The notes beneath the pieces are model-generated. The model was not told the DNA's origin and searched no databases. It saw only the letters and a program-made list of their open reading frames with translations. 64,000 nt of DNA, taken from Rhodovulum sp. ES.010. GTDB taxonomy: Bacteria > Pseudomonadota > Alphaproteobacteria > Rhodobacterales > Rhodobacteraceae. Positions within the stretch are counted from its first letter, which is position 1. Each line of letters starts with the position of its first letter. This document shows, one piece after another, positions 27,479 to 36,207 of the stretch. The position numbers and the translations under genes were made by a program. The stretch is taken from NCBI RefSeq assembly GCF_900142935.1, contig NZ_FSRS01000001.1, positions 1,374,001 to 1,438,000 of the forward strand. The letters are read 5' to 3'.

Positions 27479-27524
27479 CGCAAAGCCCCTATATCGGGGG
27501 TGAGGCAGAATAGGAGGCACGGAG

Positions 27525-28283
27525 ATGCAGGGCGAAGCCGCGAGCGACAGGACGGTTCTGAAGATCACCGGCGAGGACCGCGCGTATTTCCTGCAAGGTC
27601 TGGTCACCAATGACGTGTCCGACGTAGACGGACGGCTGGTCTATGCCGCGATGCTGACGCCCCAGGGGAAGTATCTGGCCGATTTCTTCCTCACCGCACG
27701 GGACGACACGATCCTGCTCGACGTCAAGACCGATCTCGCCGAGGCGCTGATCCAGCGGCTGTCGATGTACAAGCTGCGCGCAAGGGTCGAGATCGCGCCG
27801 GCGGGACTGCATGTGCTGCGCGGGCTGGGCGAGCCGCCCGCGAGCGCCCTGCCCGACCCGCGCCATGCGGCACTGGGCTGGCGCGCCTATGTCGACGAGC
27901 CCGGACCGGAGGGCGCGACCGACTGGAACGCGATCCGCGTAACCCATTGCATTCCCGAGACCGGCATCGAACTGGTCCCCGAGGAGACGTTCATCCTCGA
28001 AGCGGGGCTGGAGCGGCTTCACGGCGTCGATTTCCACAAGGGCTGCTACGTGGGCCAGGAGGTCACGGCGCGAATGAAGCACAAGACCGAACTGAAGAAG
28101 GGGCTTGCAACCGTCACCGTAGAGGGCGCGGCGCCCGTGGGCACGGCGATCATGGCGGGCGAGAAGTTGGCCGGCACGCTGTACACGCAGGCGGGCGGTC
28201 GCGGCATCGCGCATCTGCGCTTCGACCGGGCCGACGGGACAATGACCGCGGGCGAGGCCGCCGTCAGCCGCGAGTATGGCTGA
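27525..28283 (+). CDS. ygfZ: YgfZ/GcvT-like folate-binding protein
   Basis: 252 residues. The YgfZ signature KGCYVGQEV (K-G-C-x-x-G-Q-E) is near residue 173, and the N-terminus (LKITGEDRAYFLQGLVTNDV) matches the tetrahydrofolate-binding GcvT-like fold. YgfZ helps make or repair certain iron-sulfur proteins in the cytoplasm; the Cys in the signature is essential in Escherichia coli. GGAGG precedes the ATG. It overlaps the next gene by 8 bases. Confidence 0.92.
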   Translation: MQGEAASDRTVLKITGEDRAYFLQGLVTNDVSDVDGRLVYAAMLTPQGKYLADFFLTARDDTILLDVKTDLAEALIQRLSMYKLRARVEIAPAGLHVLRGLGEPPASALPDPRHAALGWRAYVDEPGPEGATDWNAIRVTHCIPETGIELVPEETFILEAGLERLHGVDFHKGCYVGQEVTARMKHKTELKKGLATVTVEGAAPVGTAIMAGEKLAGTLYTQAGGRGIAHLRFDRADGTMTAGEAAVSREYG

Positions 28284-29076
28284 CCGGGCCGCCATCGAGG
28301 CGGCGCTTGGCGCGCCGGTCTCGAGGCTTGCGCCGCTGCATGGCGGCGACCTGTCGGAGGTGGCGCGCGTGTCCCTCGCCGATGGTGCGACCGTCGTTGC
28401 CAAGACCGGACCCCTTGTCGCGCAAGAGGCGCGGATGCTGGAGGTCATCGCGGCGGCGGGGGCGCCCTGTCCGCGGGTGATCGCCGTCGCGGGCGACGTC
28501 TTGATCCTGGAACATCTCCACGAAGCGCGGCCCGGCGCGGCGGGCTGGCGCGCGCTGGGCGAGGCGCTCGCGCGGCTTCACGCAGCCGAAGGCGAGAGCT
28601 ACGGGTGGTCGGAAGACTATGCCTTCGGCTCAGCGACCCTGCCCAACGCGCCGACGCAGGATTGGCCGGCCTTCTGGGCCGAGCGCCGGCTCCTGGCGTG
28701 GCCCGAAACGCTGCCGGGCGATATTGCCGCGCGTGTCGAGCGGCTGTCTGGGCGCCTGGCCGACCTGCTGCCCCGGACGCCGCCGCCGGCGCTGCTGCAT
28801 GGCGATCTCTGGGCCGGCAACGTGCTGTTCACGACGGAGGGCGCCGCACTGATCGACCCGGCCTGCTATCATGGCCATGGCGAGGTCGACCTCGCCATGC
28901 TGCACCTCTTCGGGCGGCCCCCGCCCCAGCTCCTTGAGGGCTACGGCACGCCCGAGCCGGGCTGGGAAGACCGCCGCGCGCTCTACCAGCTATGGCCGGC
29001 GCTGGTGCACCTGCGGCTTTTCGGCGGCGGATACCGAGGGATGGTGGGGGGCTGCCTGCGTGCGCTGGGGGCCTGA
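28276..29076 (+). CDS. fructosamine kinase family protein
   Basis: 266 residues, an aminoglycoside-phosphotransferase-like kinase fold. Visible motifs are VVAKTGPLVAQEARML (ATP-binding lysine and its Glu partner), LLHGDLWAGNVLF (catalytic loop) and ALIDPACYHGHGEVDLAM (metal-binding Asp). The family phosphorylates ketosamines formed by glycation so that they fall off proteins. It overlaps ygfZ by 8 bases, so the two are co-translated; both have maintenance roles. Confidence 0.88.
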   Translation: MADRAAIEAALGAPVSRLAPLHGGDLSEVARVSLADGATVVAKTGPLVAQEARMLEVIAAAGAPCPRVIAVAGDVLILEHLHEARPGAAGWRALGEALARLHAAEGESYGWSEDYAFGSATLPNAPTQDWPAFWAERRLLAWPETLPGDIAARVERLSGRLADLLPRTPPPALLHGDLWAGNVLFTTEGAALIDPACYHGHGEVDLAMLHLFGRPPPQLLEGYGTPEPGWEDRRALYQLWPALVHLRLFGGGYRGMVGGCLRALGA

Positions 29077-29124
29077 CGGGCGGCCCTTCGAACAAGGGCG
29101 GCCCCCTCGCACCGCCCCGCGTGC

Positions 29125-29688
29125 TCAGGCGCGTTCGGCGTATTCCATGGTCTCGGTGTTAACCACGATCTCCTCTTCGGGGCCGACGAAGGGCGGGACC
29201 ATCACCCGGACCCCGTTGTCCAGAAGCGCCGGCTTGAAGCTGTTGGCCGCAGTCTGCCCCTTGACCACCGGCTCGGTCTCCTCGATCCGGCAGGTCACCT
29301 TCTGGGGCAGCGTGACGTTCAGCGCCTCGTTTTCGTAATACTCGATCTCGACCGTCATCCCGTCCTGCAGGAAGGGCCGCCGTTCGCCGAGGAGGTCGGC
29401 GGGCAGTTCGATCTGCTCGAAGGTGTCGGTATCCATGAAGACGAGTTGGCCGTCGTTCTCATAGAGAAACTGCTGGTCGCGCTGCTCCAGCCGGACACGT
29501 TCCACCTTGTCGGCGCTGCGGAAGCGTTCGTTCAGCTTGGAGCCGTTGCGCAGGTTCCGGAGCTCCGCCTGCGCGAAGGCGCCCCCCTTGCCGGGCTTGA
29601 CGTGCTCGACCTTCACGACCGACCACAGCCCGTCATTGTGCTCCAGCACGTTGCCGGGGCGGATTTCGTTGCCGTTGATCTTGGGCAT
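29125..29688 (-). CDS. efp: translation elongation factor P
   Basis: 187 residues from the ATG at 29688 ([17 protein letters not shown]). Three beta domains: KOW-like N-terminal with the tip loop [13 protein letters not shown], in which Lys34 is the position usually beta-lysylated; a central OB fold ([20 protein letters not shown]); and the C-terminal OB fold ([15 protein letters not shown]). It relieves ribosome stalling on consecutive prolines. It is convergent with the fructosamine kinase gene and divergent from the DUF6280 gene. The modifying enzymes EpmA and EpmB are not in the window. Confidence 0.96.
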   Translation of the reverse strand: MPKINGNEIRPGNVLEHNDGLWSVVKVEHVKPGKGGAFAQAELRNLRNGSKLNERFRSADKVERVRLEQRDQQFLYENDGQLVFMDTDTFEQIELPADLLGERRPFLQDGMTVEIEYYENEALNVTLPQKVTCRIEETEPVVKGQTAANSFKPALLDNGVRVMVPPFVGPEEEIVVNTETMEYAERA

Positions 29689-29904
29689 CGGGGAACCGTT
29701 AATGCTTGGTTGAAGGAGATTTCGCGCGCACCTATATCTTGTCGACGTGAGGCTGGCAAGACGACTAGATCGGGTAAGGCTTCGGAGCAAGCCATGCGCC
29801 CAGCGCATGCATGACATTCGAAAACTGCAATACCGAATCGCAGCAAAACCGTCATATTCGGCTGCATGCCCGACATGCAAGAGCAATAATAAAAGGACCA
29901 CGAG

Positions 29905-30234
29905 ATGGCCGATTTCGTTGATGGCACAGCATTCAACCACGAACAGGGGAACCGTGCCCGCAAACTGTTCGCTGCCGTTGTGCTGGCCGCTCTGGACGAC
30001 GCGATCGCGGATGACAAGAAATACGGCAACGGGCCCGAGCAGATCGCCCGCTGGGCGCGTTCGCGCGACGGTCGTGAAGTATTGTCTTGCGCCGGGATCG
30101 ACCCGAACGAACGTGTGGTGCAGGGCCTGATGGAGTTCGTCGCCCGCGGCGTGCGGACCTCGGTGGCTTTGTCGCGCGAGGAAAGCGAACGGCGCCAGTT
30201 GCGGGCGCTGGAAGACGAAGCCGAAGCTGCGTAG
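29905..30234 (+). CDS. DUF6280 family protein
   Basis: 109 residues, soluble and helical. The sequence [40 protein letters not shown] and [20 protein letters not shown] appears nearly invariant among Rhodobacteraceae from memory, suggesting an important but unknown conserved role. AAAGGACC precedes the ATG. A textbook terminator follows at 30261, so it is probably monocistronic. Confidence 0.8.
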   Translation: MADFVDGTAFNHEQGNRARKLFAAVVLAALDDAIADDKKYGNGPEQIARWARSRDGREVLSCAGIDPNERVVQGLMEFVARGVRTSVALSREESERRQLRALEDEAEAA

Positions 30235-30260
30235 GCCGGTCAGCCGGCCCGCCAGAAATG

Positions 30261-30284
30261 ACGCGCCCTTACGGGCGCGTTTTT
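30261..30284 (+). terminator. factor-independent terminator after the DUF6280 gene
   Basis: ACGCGCCC (30261-30268) pairs with GGGCGCGT (30273-30280) over a TTAC loop and is followed by a run of five T (30280-30284). It is the clearest intrinsic terminator seen in the window and lies 27 bases after the stop. Confidence 0.85.
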
Positions 30285-30304
30285 CGTTCATCGCCGGGCT
30301 TGAG

Positions 30305-30976
30305 CTACTCCAGGTCGCGCGCGGCCAAGGCCCGGCTGACCTCGCGCCGGACAAGCTTGCGCACGTTGCGGGTGATCCGTTCGCCAAGGGCGCCCTGCAA
30401 TTCACCGCGCACGACCTCGGTGACGAGATCGCGCAACATCTCCTCGTCAATCAGAACGGTATCTGCGATGTCGTCGTTCGCCTGTGGCGGCACCTCGGCC
30501 GGCGGCACATCCGTTTCGCCCGCCGGGGCGGCGCGGTCGGGGCGCCCCCAGCCGGTGGCAGCCGCCAGCGCCTCGGTCCCGTCCGGTTCCCAGTCGTCGT
30601 CGCAGCCGGCAACTGCCGCCTCGAGCTCGGCAATGCGCTGCTCGAGTGTGGCGGCATCGCAGTCGTCGGCCTCCGACGCCCTGACAGGTTCGGCCGACTC
30701 TGGCGGCTGCGGTTCGGTCAGGAACAGCGGCCAGGTCTCGCGCGGGCCCCGCGCCGGCGCGGCGTCCGCCCGCTGCGCCTGATCGAGCCGCAGAGCCGGG
30801 CGCGTGCCGTTTGCATCGGGCTCGGGCGTTGCCGGCTCGGGGGGCACGCGCAGCGCGGGCGTCAACAGCAGGCAGGCCGGCCGCTCGGCCACAGCCGTCG
30901 TCGGCTCATCAGAGACAAGCCGACGGATCGAGGAGAGAACATCCTCGACCTCGCGGGATTTCGCTGTTTCCGACAT
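30305..30976 (-). CDS. PopZ-like (DUF2497) polar organiser candidate
   Basis: 223 residues from the ATG at 30976. The N-terminal helix [18 protein letters not shown] resembles the DUF2497/PopZ start (EDILxSIRRIIxED). A long acidic, proline-rich low-complexity region follows, then a C-terminal helical block ([30 protein letters not shown]) like the PopZ oligomerisation region. PopZ self-assembles at the cell pole and tethers the chromosome origin. In Caulobacter popZ lies beside the TolC-like gene, and here a TolC gene lies 70 bases upstream, which supports the call. Similarity is weak, and no valS follows. Confidence 0.5.
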   Translation of the reverse strand: MSETAKSREVEDVLSSIRRLVSDEPTTAVAERPACLLLTPALRVPPEPATPEPDANGTRPALRLDQAQRADAAPARGPRETWPLFLTEPQPPESAEPVRASEADDCDAATLEQRIAELEAAVAGCDDDWEPDGTEALAAATGWGRPDRAAPAGETDVPPAEVPPQANDDIADTVLIDEEMLRDLVTEVVRGELQGALGERITRNVRKLVRREVSRALAARDLE

Positions 30977-31046
30977 CGGCGTTTCCGGTTCAACGTCCAC
31001 CCCGAATCCTAGCCGCAAGGACGCGAATAGACAACAATCGGTTGTG

Positions 31047-32429
31047 CTAGTCCCGGCCGATGCTTTCCAGGACCCGGTCGAGTTTGCGACCCTGCAGGCT
31101 CTTGGCGGGGGCGGTGCTGACCGCGTTGTAATAGGCGCGCGGATCGTAGGTCGGGATGCCCAGCCCCAGGTGCTGGACCGTCAGCAGGCCCATCGAGGAC
31201 AGCACCCTGTAGATCGCGACATACTGGTTTGCCTCGGCATCGACCCGCGAGGTGCGCGCATCCAGAAGCTCCTGCTCAGCGTCGAGCACGTCGAGCGTGG
31301 TGCGCGCCCCCAGCCGCGCCTCTTCCCGCGTGCCCTCGAAGGCCAATTGGGCGGCCTGGATCTGGCGGTCGGTCGCCTCGAGCTGGGCGCGCGCGACGGC
31401 CAGGCTGGACCAGGCGCTGCCGACCTCCTCCTCGATGAGGCGGACGACCTGCAACAGCCCCGCGCGGGCGCGCTGGACATTGGCGCGGGCCTGGCGTTCG
31501 GCGGAATAGAGCGCGCCACCGGCATAGAGCGTCTGGTTGACGTCGAGGGTCACGCCCTTGGATTCCCGGCCCTGCTCCAGCTTGCGGATATTGGCGCCTG
31601 CGGTCACGGTCGGCCCCTGGGCCGCTTTGGCGCGTGCCAGGTTCAACTCCGCCACGCTGACATTATGCTGAGCCTCGACGATATCGGGATGTGACTTCAC
31701 CGCGACGGCGCGGGCGGCATCGGTGCTTTGCGGCATCGCCGGCAGGCGCGGAATCCCGCTGAGCTGCCCCGGATAGCGGCCGATCGCCCGCTTATAGGCT
31801 TCGCGCGCCACGGCCAGGCTGCCCTGCGCGGCCACCAGGTTGGAGCGCGCCGCAGCCAGACGCGACTGCGCGAGCGAGACGTCCGTCCGCGTGACTTCCC
31901 CCACCTCGAACCGATCTTCGGCCGCGCGAAGCTGCTGGGTGATAAGGCGTACGTTGTTCTCGGCAAGCGACACGTTCTGAACCGCGGCGAAGACGTCCAT
32001 GTAGGCCTGCACCGCGCCCAGCAACACGTCCTGTTCGACGCCCAACAGCGCCGCGCGCGTGGCCAGCACCGTCTCCTTGGACGCATCCACCGCAAGCCGG
32101 TTCTGCCCGTTGTCATACAACGTGAGCTGCGCCGAAAGCTCCGCAAAGGCGGTCGTCGTGCTATCTCCAGTCGGATTTGCGGCCGTCGGGCTCGGGTCCG
32201 AATAGGTCCCCCTGAGCAGGAAGTTGAAGACCGGGCGGAGTTCGGCCACCGCCTGGGCCACGTCCTCGTCGGCGGCGCGCAGCACCGCGCGGTTCTGCTC
32301 CAACAGGTGTGAGTTCTTGTAGGCCGCCACCAGGGCATCGGTCAGGGTCTGGGCCCGGGCACCGTGCCCACCTGCAAAGACCGCCGCCGCCAACGCGGCA
32401 CCGGCGAACGTTCTCAGAAATCTGCTCAT
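31047..32429 (-). CDS. TolC-family outer membrane efflux channel
   Basis: 460 residues from the ATG at 32429. Signal peptide about residues 1-26 (ends GHGARAQ). The mature protein has the two-fold OEP repeat with long helices: ALVAAYKNSHLLEQNRAVL, AEDRFEVGEVTRTDVSLAQ in the first half and EARLGARTTLDVLDAEQEL in the second. It forms the trimeric outer-membrane duct for type I secretion or tripartite pumps. It follows the PIMT gene and precedes the PopZ-like gene on the minus strand, an order conserved in other alphaproteobacteria. Confidence 0.92.
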   Translation of the reverse strand: MSRFLRTFAGAALAAAVFAGGHGARAQTLTDALVAAYKNSHLLEQNRAVLRAADEDVAQAVAELRPVFNFLLRGTYSDPSPTAANPTGDSTTTAFAELSAQLTLYDNGQNRLAVDASKETVLATRAALLGVEQDVLLGAVQAYMDVFAAVQNVSLAENNVRLITQQLRAAEDRFEVGEVTRTDVSLAQSRLAAARSNLVAAQGSLAVAREAYKRAIGRYPGQLSGIPRLPAMPQSTDAARAVAVKSHPDIVEAQHNVSVAELNLARAKAAQGPTVTAGANIRKLEQGRESKGVTLDVNQTLYAGGALYSAERQARANVQRARAGLLQVVRLIEEEVGSAWSSLAVARAQLEATDRQIQAAQLAFEGTREEARLGARTTLDVLDAEQELLDARTSRVDAEANQYVAIYRVLSSMGLLTVQHLGLGIPTYDPRAYYNAVSTAPAKSLQGRKLDRVLESIGRD

Positions 32430-32500
32430 CTTCTGCTCTTGCCTCTCGTTCTGACCGCACCCGCCGGCACGGCGACCTTGCTTGCGTCGCGATGTCCCCC

Positions 32501-33154
32501 CTAGAACTCGAAGGCCGGGGCCCGCTCGAAGCCCGGCAATACCGGTGCGGCGGCGTTGAACAGGAACCGCCAATTCAGCGCCCCCTCGATCTTCCAGCCA
32601 ACCCGCGCCACCCCGAGCGCCCCCTCCATGAAGAGCGCAACGACCCGCCCGCCCTCCTTCAACTGCTCGGCGATGACCTGCGGAATCTCTTCCACCGCAC
32701 CCTCGATCACGATCGCGTCGTAGGGCCCGTGCTGCGGCGCGCCGGCGGCTAGGGCCGCGTGTTCGACGGCCACGTTGTCGACACCGTGCTCACCGAAGGC
32801 GGCCTGCGCGTCACGGGCCATGCCCTTGTCCTCTTCCACGGCGACCACCGCGTCGGCCATGCGGGCCAAAACCGCCGCCGAGTAGCCCAAGCCGCAACCG
32901 AGATCGAGCACGAGGTCGCCGGGACCAATGTCGATGGCCTCCAGCATCTTGGCGAACGTGCGCGGCTCCAGCACCGTGCGCCGGGACGCAAGCGTGATGT
33001 TCTCGCCGATATAGGCTGCGCTGCGCAGCGGCGGCGGCACGAATTCCTCGCGCGGCACGGCGAGAAAGGCGTCGATGATCGGCAGGCTGGTGACGTCCGC
33101 CGGCCGGACCTGGGTATCGACCATGGCCTCGCGGCGGGCGTCGTAGTCGGGCAT
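32501..33154 (-). CDS. protein-L-isoaspartate O-methyltransferase family protein
   Basis: 217 residues from the ATG at 33154 (MPDYDARREAMVDTQVRPAD). The PIMT fold is seen as IGENITLASRRTVLEPRTFA (substrate segment), then motif I VLDLGCGLGYSAAVLA and the post-I acidic VVAVEEDKGMA. It methylates damaged isoaspartyl residues for repair, although this alphaproteobacterial subgroup next to tolC has not always been shown to be active. It is cytoplasmic and lies upstream of tolC on the same strand. Confidence 0.88.
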   Translation of the reverse strand: MPDYDARREAMVDTQVRPADVTSLPIIDAFLAVPREEFVPPPLRSAAYIGENITLASRRTVLEPRTFAKMLEAIDIGPGDLVLDLGCGLGYSAAVLARMADAVVAVEEDKGMARDAQAAFGEHGVDNVAVEHAALAAGAPQHGPYDAIVIEGAVEEIPQVIAEQLKEGGRVVALFMEGALGVARVGWKIEGALNWRFLFNAAAPVLPGFERAPAFEF

Positions 33155-33310
33155 TTGGTGGTGCTCTCGAGCTTGAAATGGAATTGGCTTGGTGATGCCA
33201 CAGAACACTGTCTGCGGCAATGGCCCGGGCGCAACCGGGTATCGGGTATGGCAGGTGGGGAACATCCCTTGCGGCCCCCCGCGCCTTGCGATATGAGGCT
33301 GATCGGCCAA

Positions 33311-33384
33311 GGCGAGTTGGCGGAGTGGTTACGCAGCGGATTGCAAATCCGTGTACGCCGGTTCGATTCCGGCACTCGCCTCCA
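33311..33384 (+). tRNA. tRNA-Cys (GCA anticodon)
   Basis: A complete cloverleaf of 74 bases with encoded CCA. Acceptor arms GGCGAGT and ACTCGCC pair, with discriminator T and CCA at 33382-33384. The anticodon loop is TTGCAAA, with anticodon GCA at the centre. The T arm reads GCCGGTTCGATTCCGGC. The gene's 3' end abuts an integrase remnant on the same strand, so it is a likely attachment site for an integrative element. Confidence 0.95.
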
Positions 33385-33423
33385 TTTCATTCTAAATCAA
33401 AGGGTTAGCGACTGAGCGGTCGG

Positions 33424-33446
33424 GTGTGACACAAAGTGGGACACAC
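33424..33446. repeat. GTGTG/CACAC dyad between tRNA-Cys and the integrase stump
   Basis: GTGTG (33424-33428) and CACAC (33442-33446) frame a short segment in which GTGACAC and GGGACAC repeat in direct orientation. Placed between the tRNA 3' end and the integrase start, it could be a recombinase arm-binding or operator site. Confidence 0.35.
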
Positions 33447-33451
33447 GCCCT

Positions 33452-33667
33452 ATGATGCTGTCATCCTATCTAAGCCACTCTCGGCACGGTGTTTATTACT
33501 TCCGCTGGCCTATCCCTCCGTCCAAAGAGGGAAAGCGGACCACGGTTCGCATCTCCCTGCGGACCCGGTGCCCGGATCGGGCTGGTGATTTGGCCCGCCA
33601 TCTTGCATCCTGCGGACGAATACTGCGTGAGAACAATGCATTGGCGGCCGATAGTGCCCTTGGGCGT
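33452..33667 (+). pseudogene. tyrosine-recombinase integrase, N-terminal stump
   Basis: About 72 codons remain. MMLSSYLSHSRHGVYYFRWP followed by RTTVRISLRTRCPDRAGDLARHLA is the DUF6538-type N-terminal domain found on alphaproteobacterial phage/island integrases (usually about 400 residues or more). The frame runs into the end of the IS element at 33668, and the catalytic domain with the R-H-R-Y residues is absent on the far side. It lies 68 bases after tRNA-Cys on the same strand, as integrases of tRNA-targeting islands do. It is a remnant and cannot be active. Confidence 0.75.
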
Positions 33668-35031
33668 GGTGTAAGAGCGCCGACCTTCGGAGAGGTCCGA
33701 GGTTGATCAGGTCGCCACGGCGGGCAGCCTGCCGGTGGGAGTGTCGGTGACGCGGGCGGTGGTTTCAAGCGACATGTACCTGCGCGCGACGGTCCACTCG
33801 TCGTTGGTCTCCAGCATCAGCGCTCCGACGAGCCGGATGATTGCTCCGTCGTTGGGAAAGATCCCAATCACGTCGGCACGGCGCTTGATCTCGCGGTTCA
33901 CCCGTTCGAGTGGGTTCGTGGATGCGATCTGGGCCCAGTGCTCGCGGGGGAAGTCCATGTAGGCGAGGATGTTGTCACGGGAGGCGTCCATGAAGGTGCC
34001 GAGCTTTTCGATCTTCACACGCAATGCGTCGGCGACGGTTTCCCACTGGCCCTCGGCGTCGGCCTTGCTCTCCTGGGCGAAGATCGTCTTCAGCATCGCG
34101 GCCACTGCCGTGCGCTGCTTGGCCGGTGCATGTGCCAGCGCGTTTCGCATCCAGTGAACGCGACATCTCTGTTGGGTAGCATTGAACACCCGCCGTGCAG
34201 CCGCCCGCAGGCCCTTGTGATCGTCGGCGATCACCAGCTTCACGCCGCGCAGGCCGCGGTCGGCCAGCGAGCGCAGGAAGTCCGTCCAGAACGTCTCGGC
34301 CTCGGAAGGGCCTGTGGCGACGCCCAGAACTTCCCGCTTGCCGTCCTCATTGACCGCCACGGCCACTATCACGGCACGACTGACGATCCGTCCGCTGTCG
34401 CGGACCTTGAGGTAGGTGGCATCGAGCCGGAGGTACGGTCACGCCCCTTCCAGCGGCCGGGTGAGGAAGGCGTTCACCCGCTCGTCGATCTCGGCGCAGA
34501 GCCGGCTGACCTGGCTCTTCGAAATCCCGCCCGCGCCCATAGCCTTCACCAGATCGTCCACAGATCGGGTCGAGATGCCGTGCACGTAGGCTTCCTGGAT
34601 CACGGCAACCAGGGCCTTCTCCGCCGTCCGGCGCGGTTCGAGGAAGCTTGGGAGATAGCTGCCCTTGCGCAGCTTCGGGATCTCCAGCGCGATCCGCCCT
34701 GCACGGGTGTCCCAGTCCCGGTCGCGGTATCCGTTCCGTTGAACTTCCCGCAGGGGCGACCGCGCGCCCTTCGCTGCGCCGGTCCGCGCCTCGACCTCCA
34801 TCTCCATGATGCGCCCCGCTGCGAATGCCAGCATCTCGCGCACAAGGTCGCCGTCGGCCTGCTTCTCAACCAGCTCAAGCAGCGCCATTCTCTCATTGGT
34901 CATCGTCGTCTCCGTCTTGGGTTTCGAGTGTCGCAACCCGAACCTTTTCCGAAGATCGACGGTGGCCACCAGCGTCACCACCGGCCGCGCGCTGCGCTAC
35001 GCCGGAGGCTCCGCGCGCGGCCTCCTACACC
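33668..35031 (-). mobile_element. IS256-family insertion sequence, inactive
   Basis: About 1.36 kb, the normal family size. Ends are inferred from matching termini: GGTGTAAGAGCGCC at the left and, on the other strand, GGTGTAGGAGGCCG at the right. A single transposase gene on the minus strand fills it. The 8 bases outside each end (TTGGGCGT and AAGCGTTG) do not match, so no target duplication is visible, consistent with a deletion or rearrangement after insertion. It truncates the integrase gene. Confidence 0.75.
33707..34903 (-). pseudogene. IS256-family transposase with an in-frame stop
   Basis: Read from the ATG at 34903 ([14 protein letters not shown]), the frame encodes a full-length mutator-type transposase of about 398 codons but meets TGA at 34439-34441, where the family has Trp (LEGxWPYLWLDATY). 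The frame resumes at once with PYLRLDATYLKVRD in the same phase. The first catalytic Asp (34421-34423) lies after the stop; IADDHKGL and NPLERVNREIKRR supply the later D and E. The next Trp is also changed to Arg. Without read-through, a 154-residue DNA-binding fragment would be made. Confidence 0.85.
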
Positions 35032-35259
35032 AAGCGTTGAGACACTGCCGAACGTCGCTTGCATCAACCACCCAACCCGCCGATAAGATACTTGGAGACG
35101 AGCCATTTTTCCCAGCGTGCAACCCAGAGTGTTGACGGCGGAAGGATAAGGGGCTACCCGGCAGCAACGGGATGATGGCGTCCTCCCGTTCCCCCAGTAT
35201 CGTCCTGAACGCCCGGGCCTGTTCCAGCACCGTAGCCGCGGTGTCAGAGGAGGTTTTTC
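35032..35259. other. short unassigned segment between the IS and the DMT gene
   Basis: 228 bases without a recognised gene. A minus-strand frame from an ATG at 35230 (MLEQARAFRTILGEREDAI) runs toward the IS and could be the start of a gene cut off by it, but the family is not recognisable. The ribosome site GAGGAGG of the DMT gene is at its right end. Confidence 0.4.
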
Positions 35260-36207
35260 ATGGCACGACTGACCGTTGCACCGTCCCATCGCGCCGGTTT
35301 CGAGAAGCGCGCCGGTATCGCCGCAATGTGCATTGCCATGGCGCTGCTTCCCATTGGCGATGCGATCTCGAAAACCCTGACCGGCTTTGCCACGCCGTTC
35401 GAGGTAACCGTCTGGCGCACACTGGTGCAGGCGGCTTTCTTCGTTCCGGTCGCGGTGATCCTTCGGCGCCACCTCCGCGGCTCCATCCTCTCGGTCGGGT
35501 CGCTTGTTTCGGCCTTGCTCATTGTCACCGTGACCCTGTCACTGGTCACGGCTTTCGCCTCCATGCCGATCGCAACGGCGATCGCGATCTTCTTCGTGGA
35601 GCCTCTGCTCCTGACGCTGTTGGCCGGTCCATTCCTGGGCGAAGTGCCCGGTCCGCGCAGATACGCCGCTGTCGGTGTCGGGCTGATCGGTGCCCTGATC
35701 GTGATCCGGCCGAACTTCATCGCGTTCGGGCCGATCGTCCTGCTGCCGGTGCTGGCGGCGCTGGCCTACGCGCTCAACATGATCGTCATGCGGAAAGCGA
35801 CGCGCGACCGGTCCGCCCTGACCTTCCAGTTCGGCGCCTCGCTGTCCGCCGCGGCCATCATTCTGGTGGCGCAACTGGTGGCGATTGCCCTTGGATTCGA
35901 GCGGGTTGCCTTCTCCGAATTGCCGGTCTGGGTCTTCTGGCTCGTTCTCGGGGCTGGTGCCCTTGCGATGGTTGCGTTCCTCGCGATCACCTTCGCCTTC
36001 AGCAAGACGGAGGCGAGCCTGCTTGCGCCGTTCCAGTATCTGGAGATCGTCGGCGCGACCCTTGTCGGGTTCCTCGTCTTCGGCGAAATCCCGGATGGGA
36101 TAACCCTGCTGGGCACGGCGATCATCCTCGGCTCCGGCGCTTATGTCTTCTATCGCGAACGTAAGCATGAGGTGGAAGCCGCCACATCGCAGCCGATTGA
36201 GCGATAG
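35260..36207 (+). CDS. DMT superfamily (EamA) transporter
   Basis: 315 residues, about ten hydrophobic helices in two EamA repeats (MALLPIGDAISKTLTG; FQYLEIVGATLVGFLVFGE). The start at 35260 has GAGGAGG seven bases before it. Base composition looks slightly lower in G+C than the core genes. It is an inner-membrane exporter of unknown substrate. It is convergent with a broken GntR-type regulator gene and lies beside the IS scar, so it probably belongs to the same acquired segment; unlike its neighbours it is intact. Confidence 0.85.
   Translation: MARLTVAPSHRAGFEKRAGIAAMCIAMALLPIGDAISKTLTGFATPFEVTVWRTLVQAAFFVPVAVILRRHLRGSILSVGSLVSALLIVTVTLSLVTAFASMPIATAIAIFFVEPLLLTLLAGPFLGEVPGPRRYAAVGVGLIGALIVIRPNFIAFGPIVLLPVLAALAYALNMIVMRKATRDRSALTFQFGASLSAAAIILVAQLVAIALGFERVAFSELPVWVFWLVLGAGALAMVAFLAITFAFSKTEASLLAPFQYLEIVGATLVGFLVFGEIPDGITLLGTAIILGSGAYVFYRERKHEVEAATSQPIER

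Noticed and set aside
29699..29713. TTAA-N7-TTGA, near match to a CtrA box
   Set aside because: One mismatch, a single copy, and a position inside the efp leader; such matches occur by chance in AT-richer gaps.
33361..33384. Direct repeat of the tRNA-Cys 3' end (attR)
   Set aside because: Looked for downstream of the integrase stump and not found by eye within the window; it may lie outside or have been lost.
34439..34441. Selenocysteine or recoded TGA in the transposase
   Set aside because: The position is Trp in the family and no SECIS-like structure is evident, so a simple Trp-to-stop mutation explains it.
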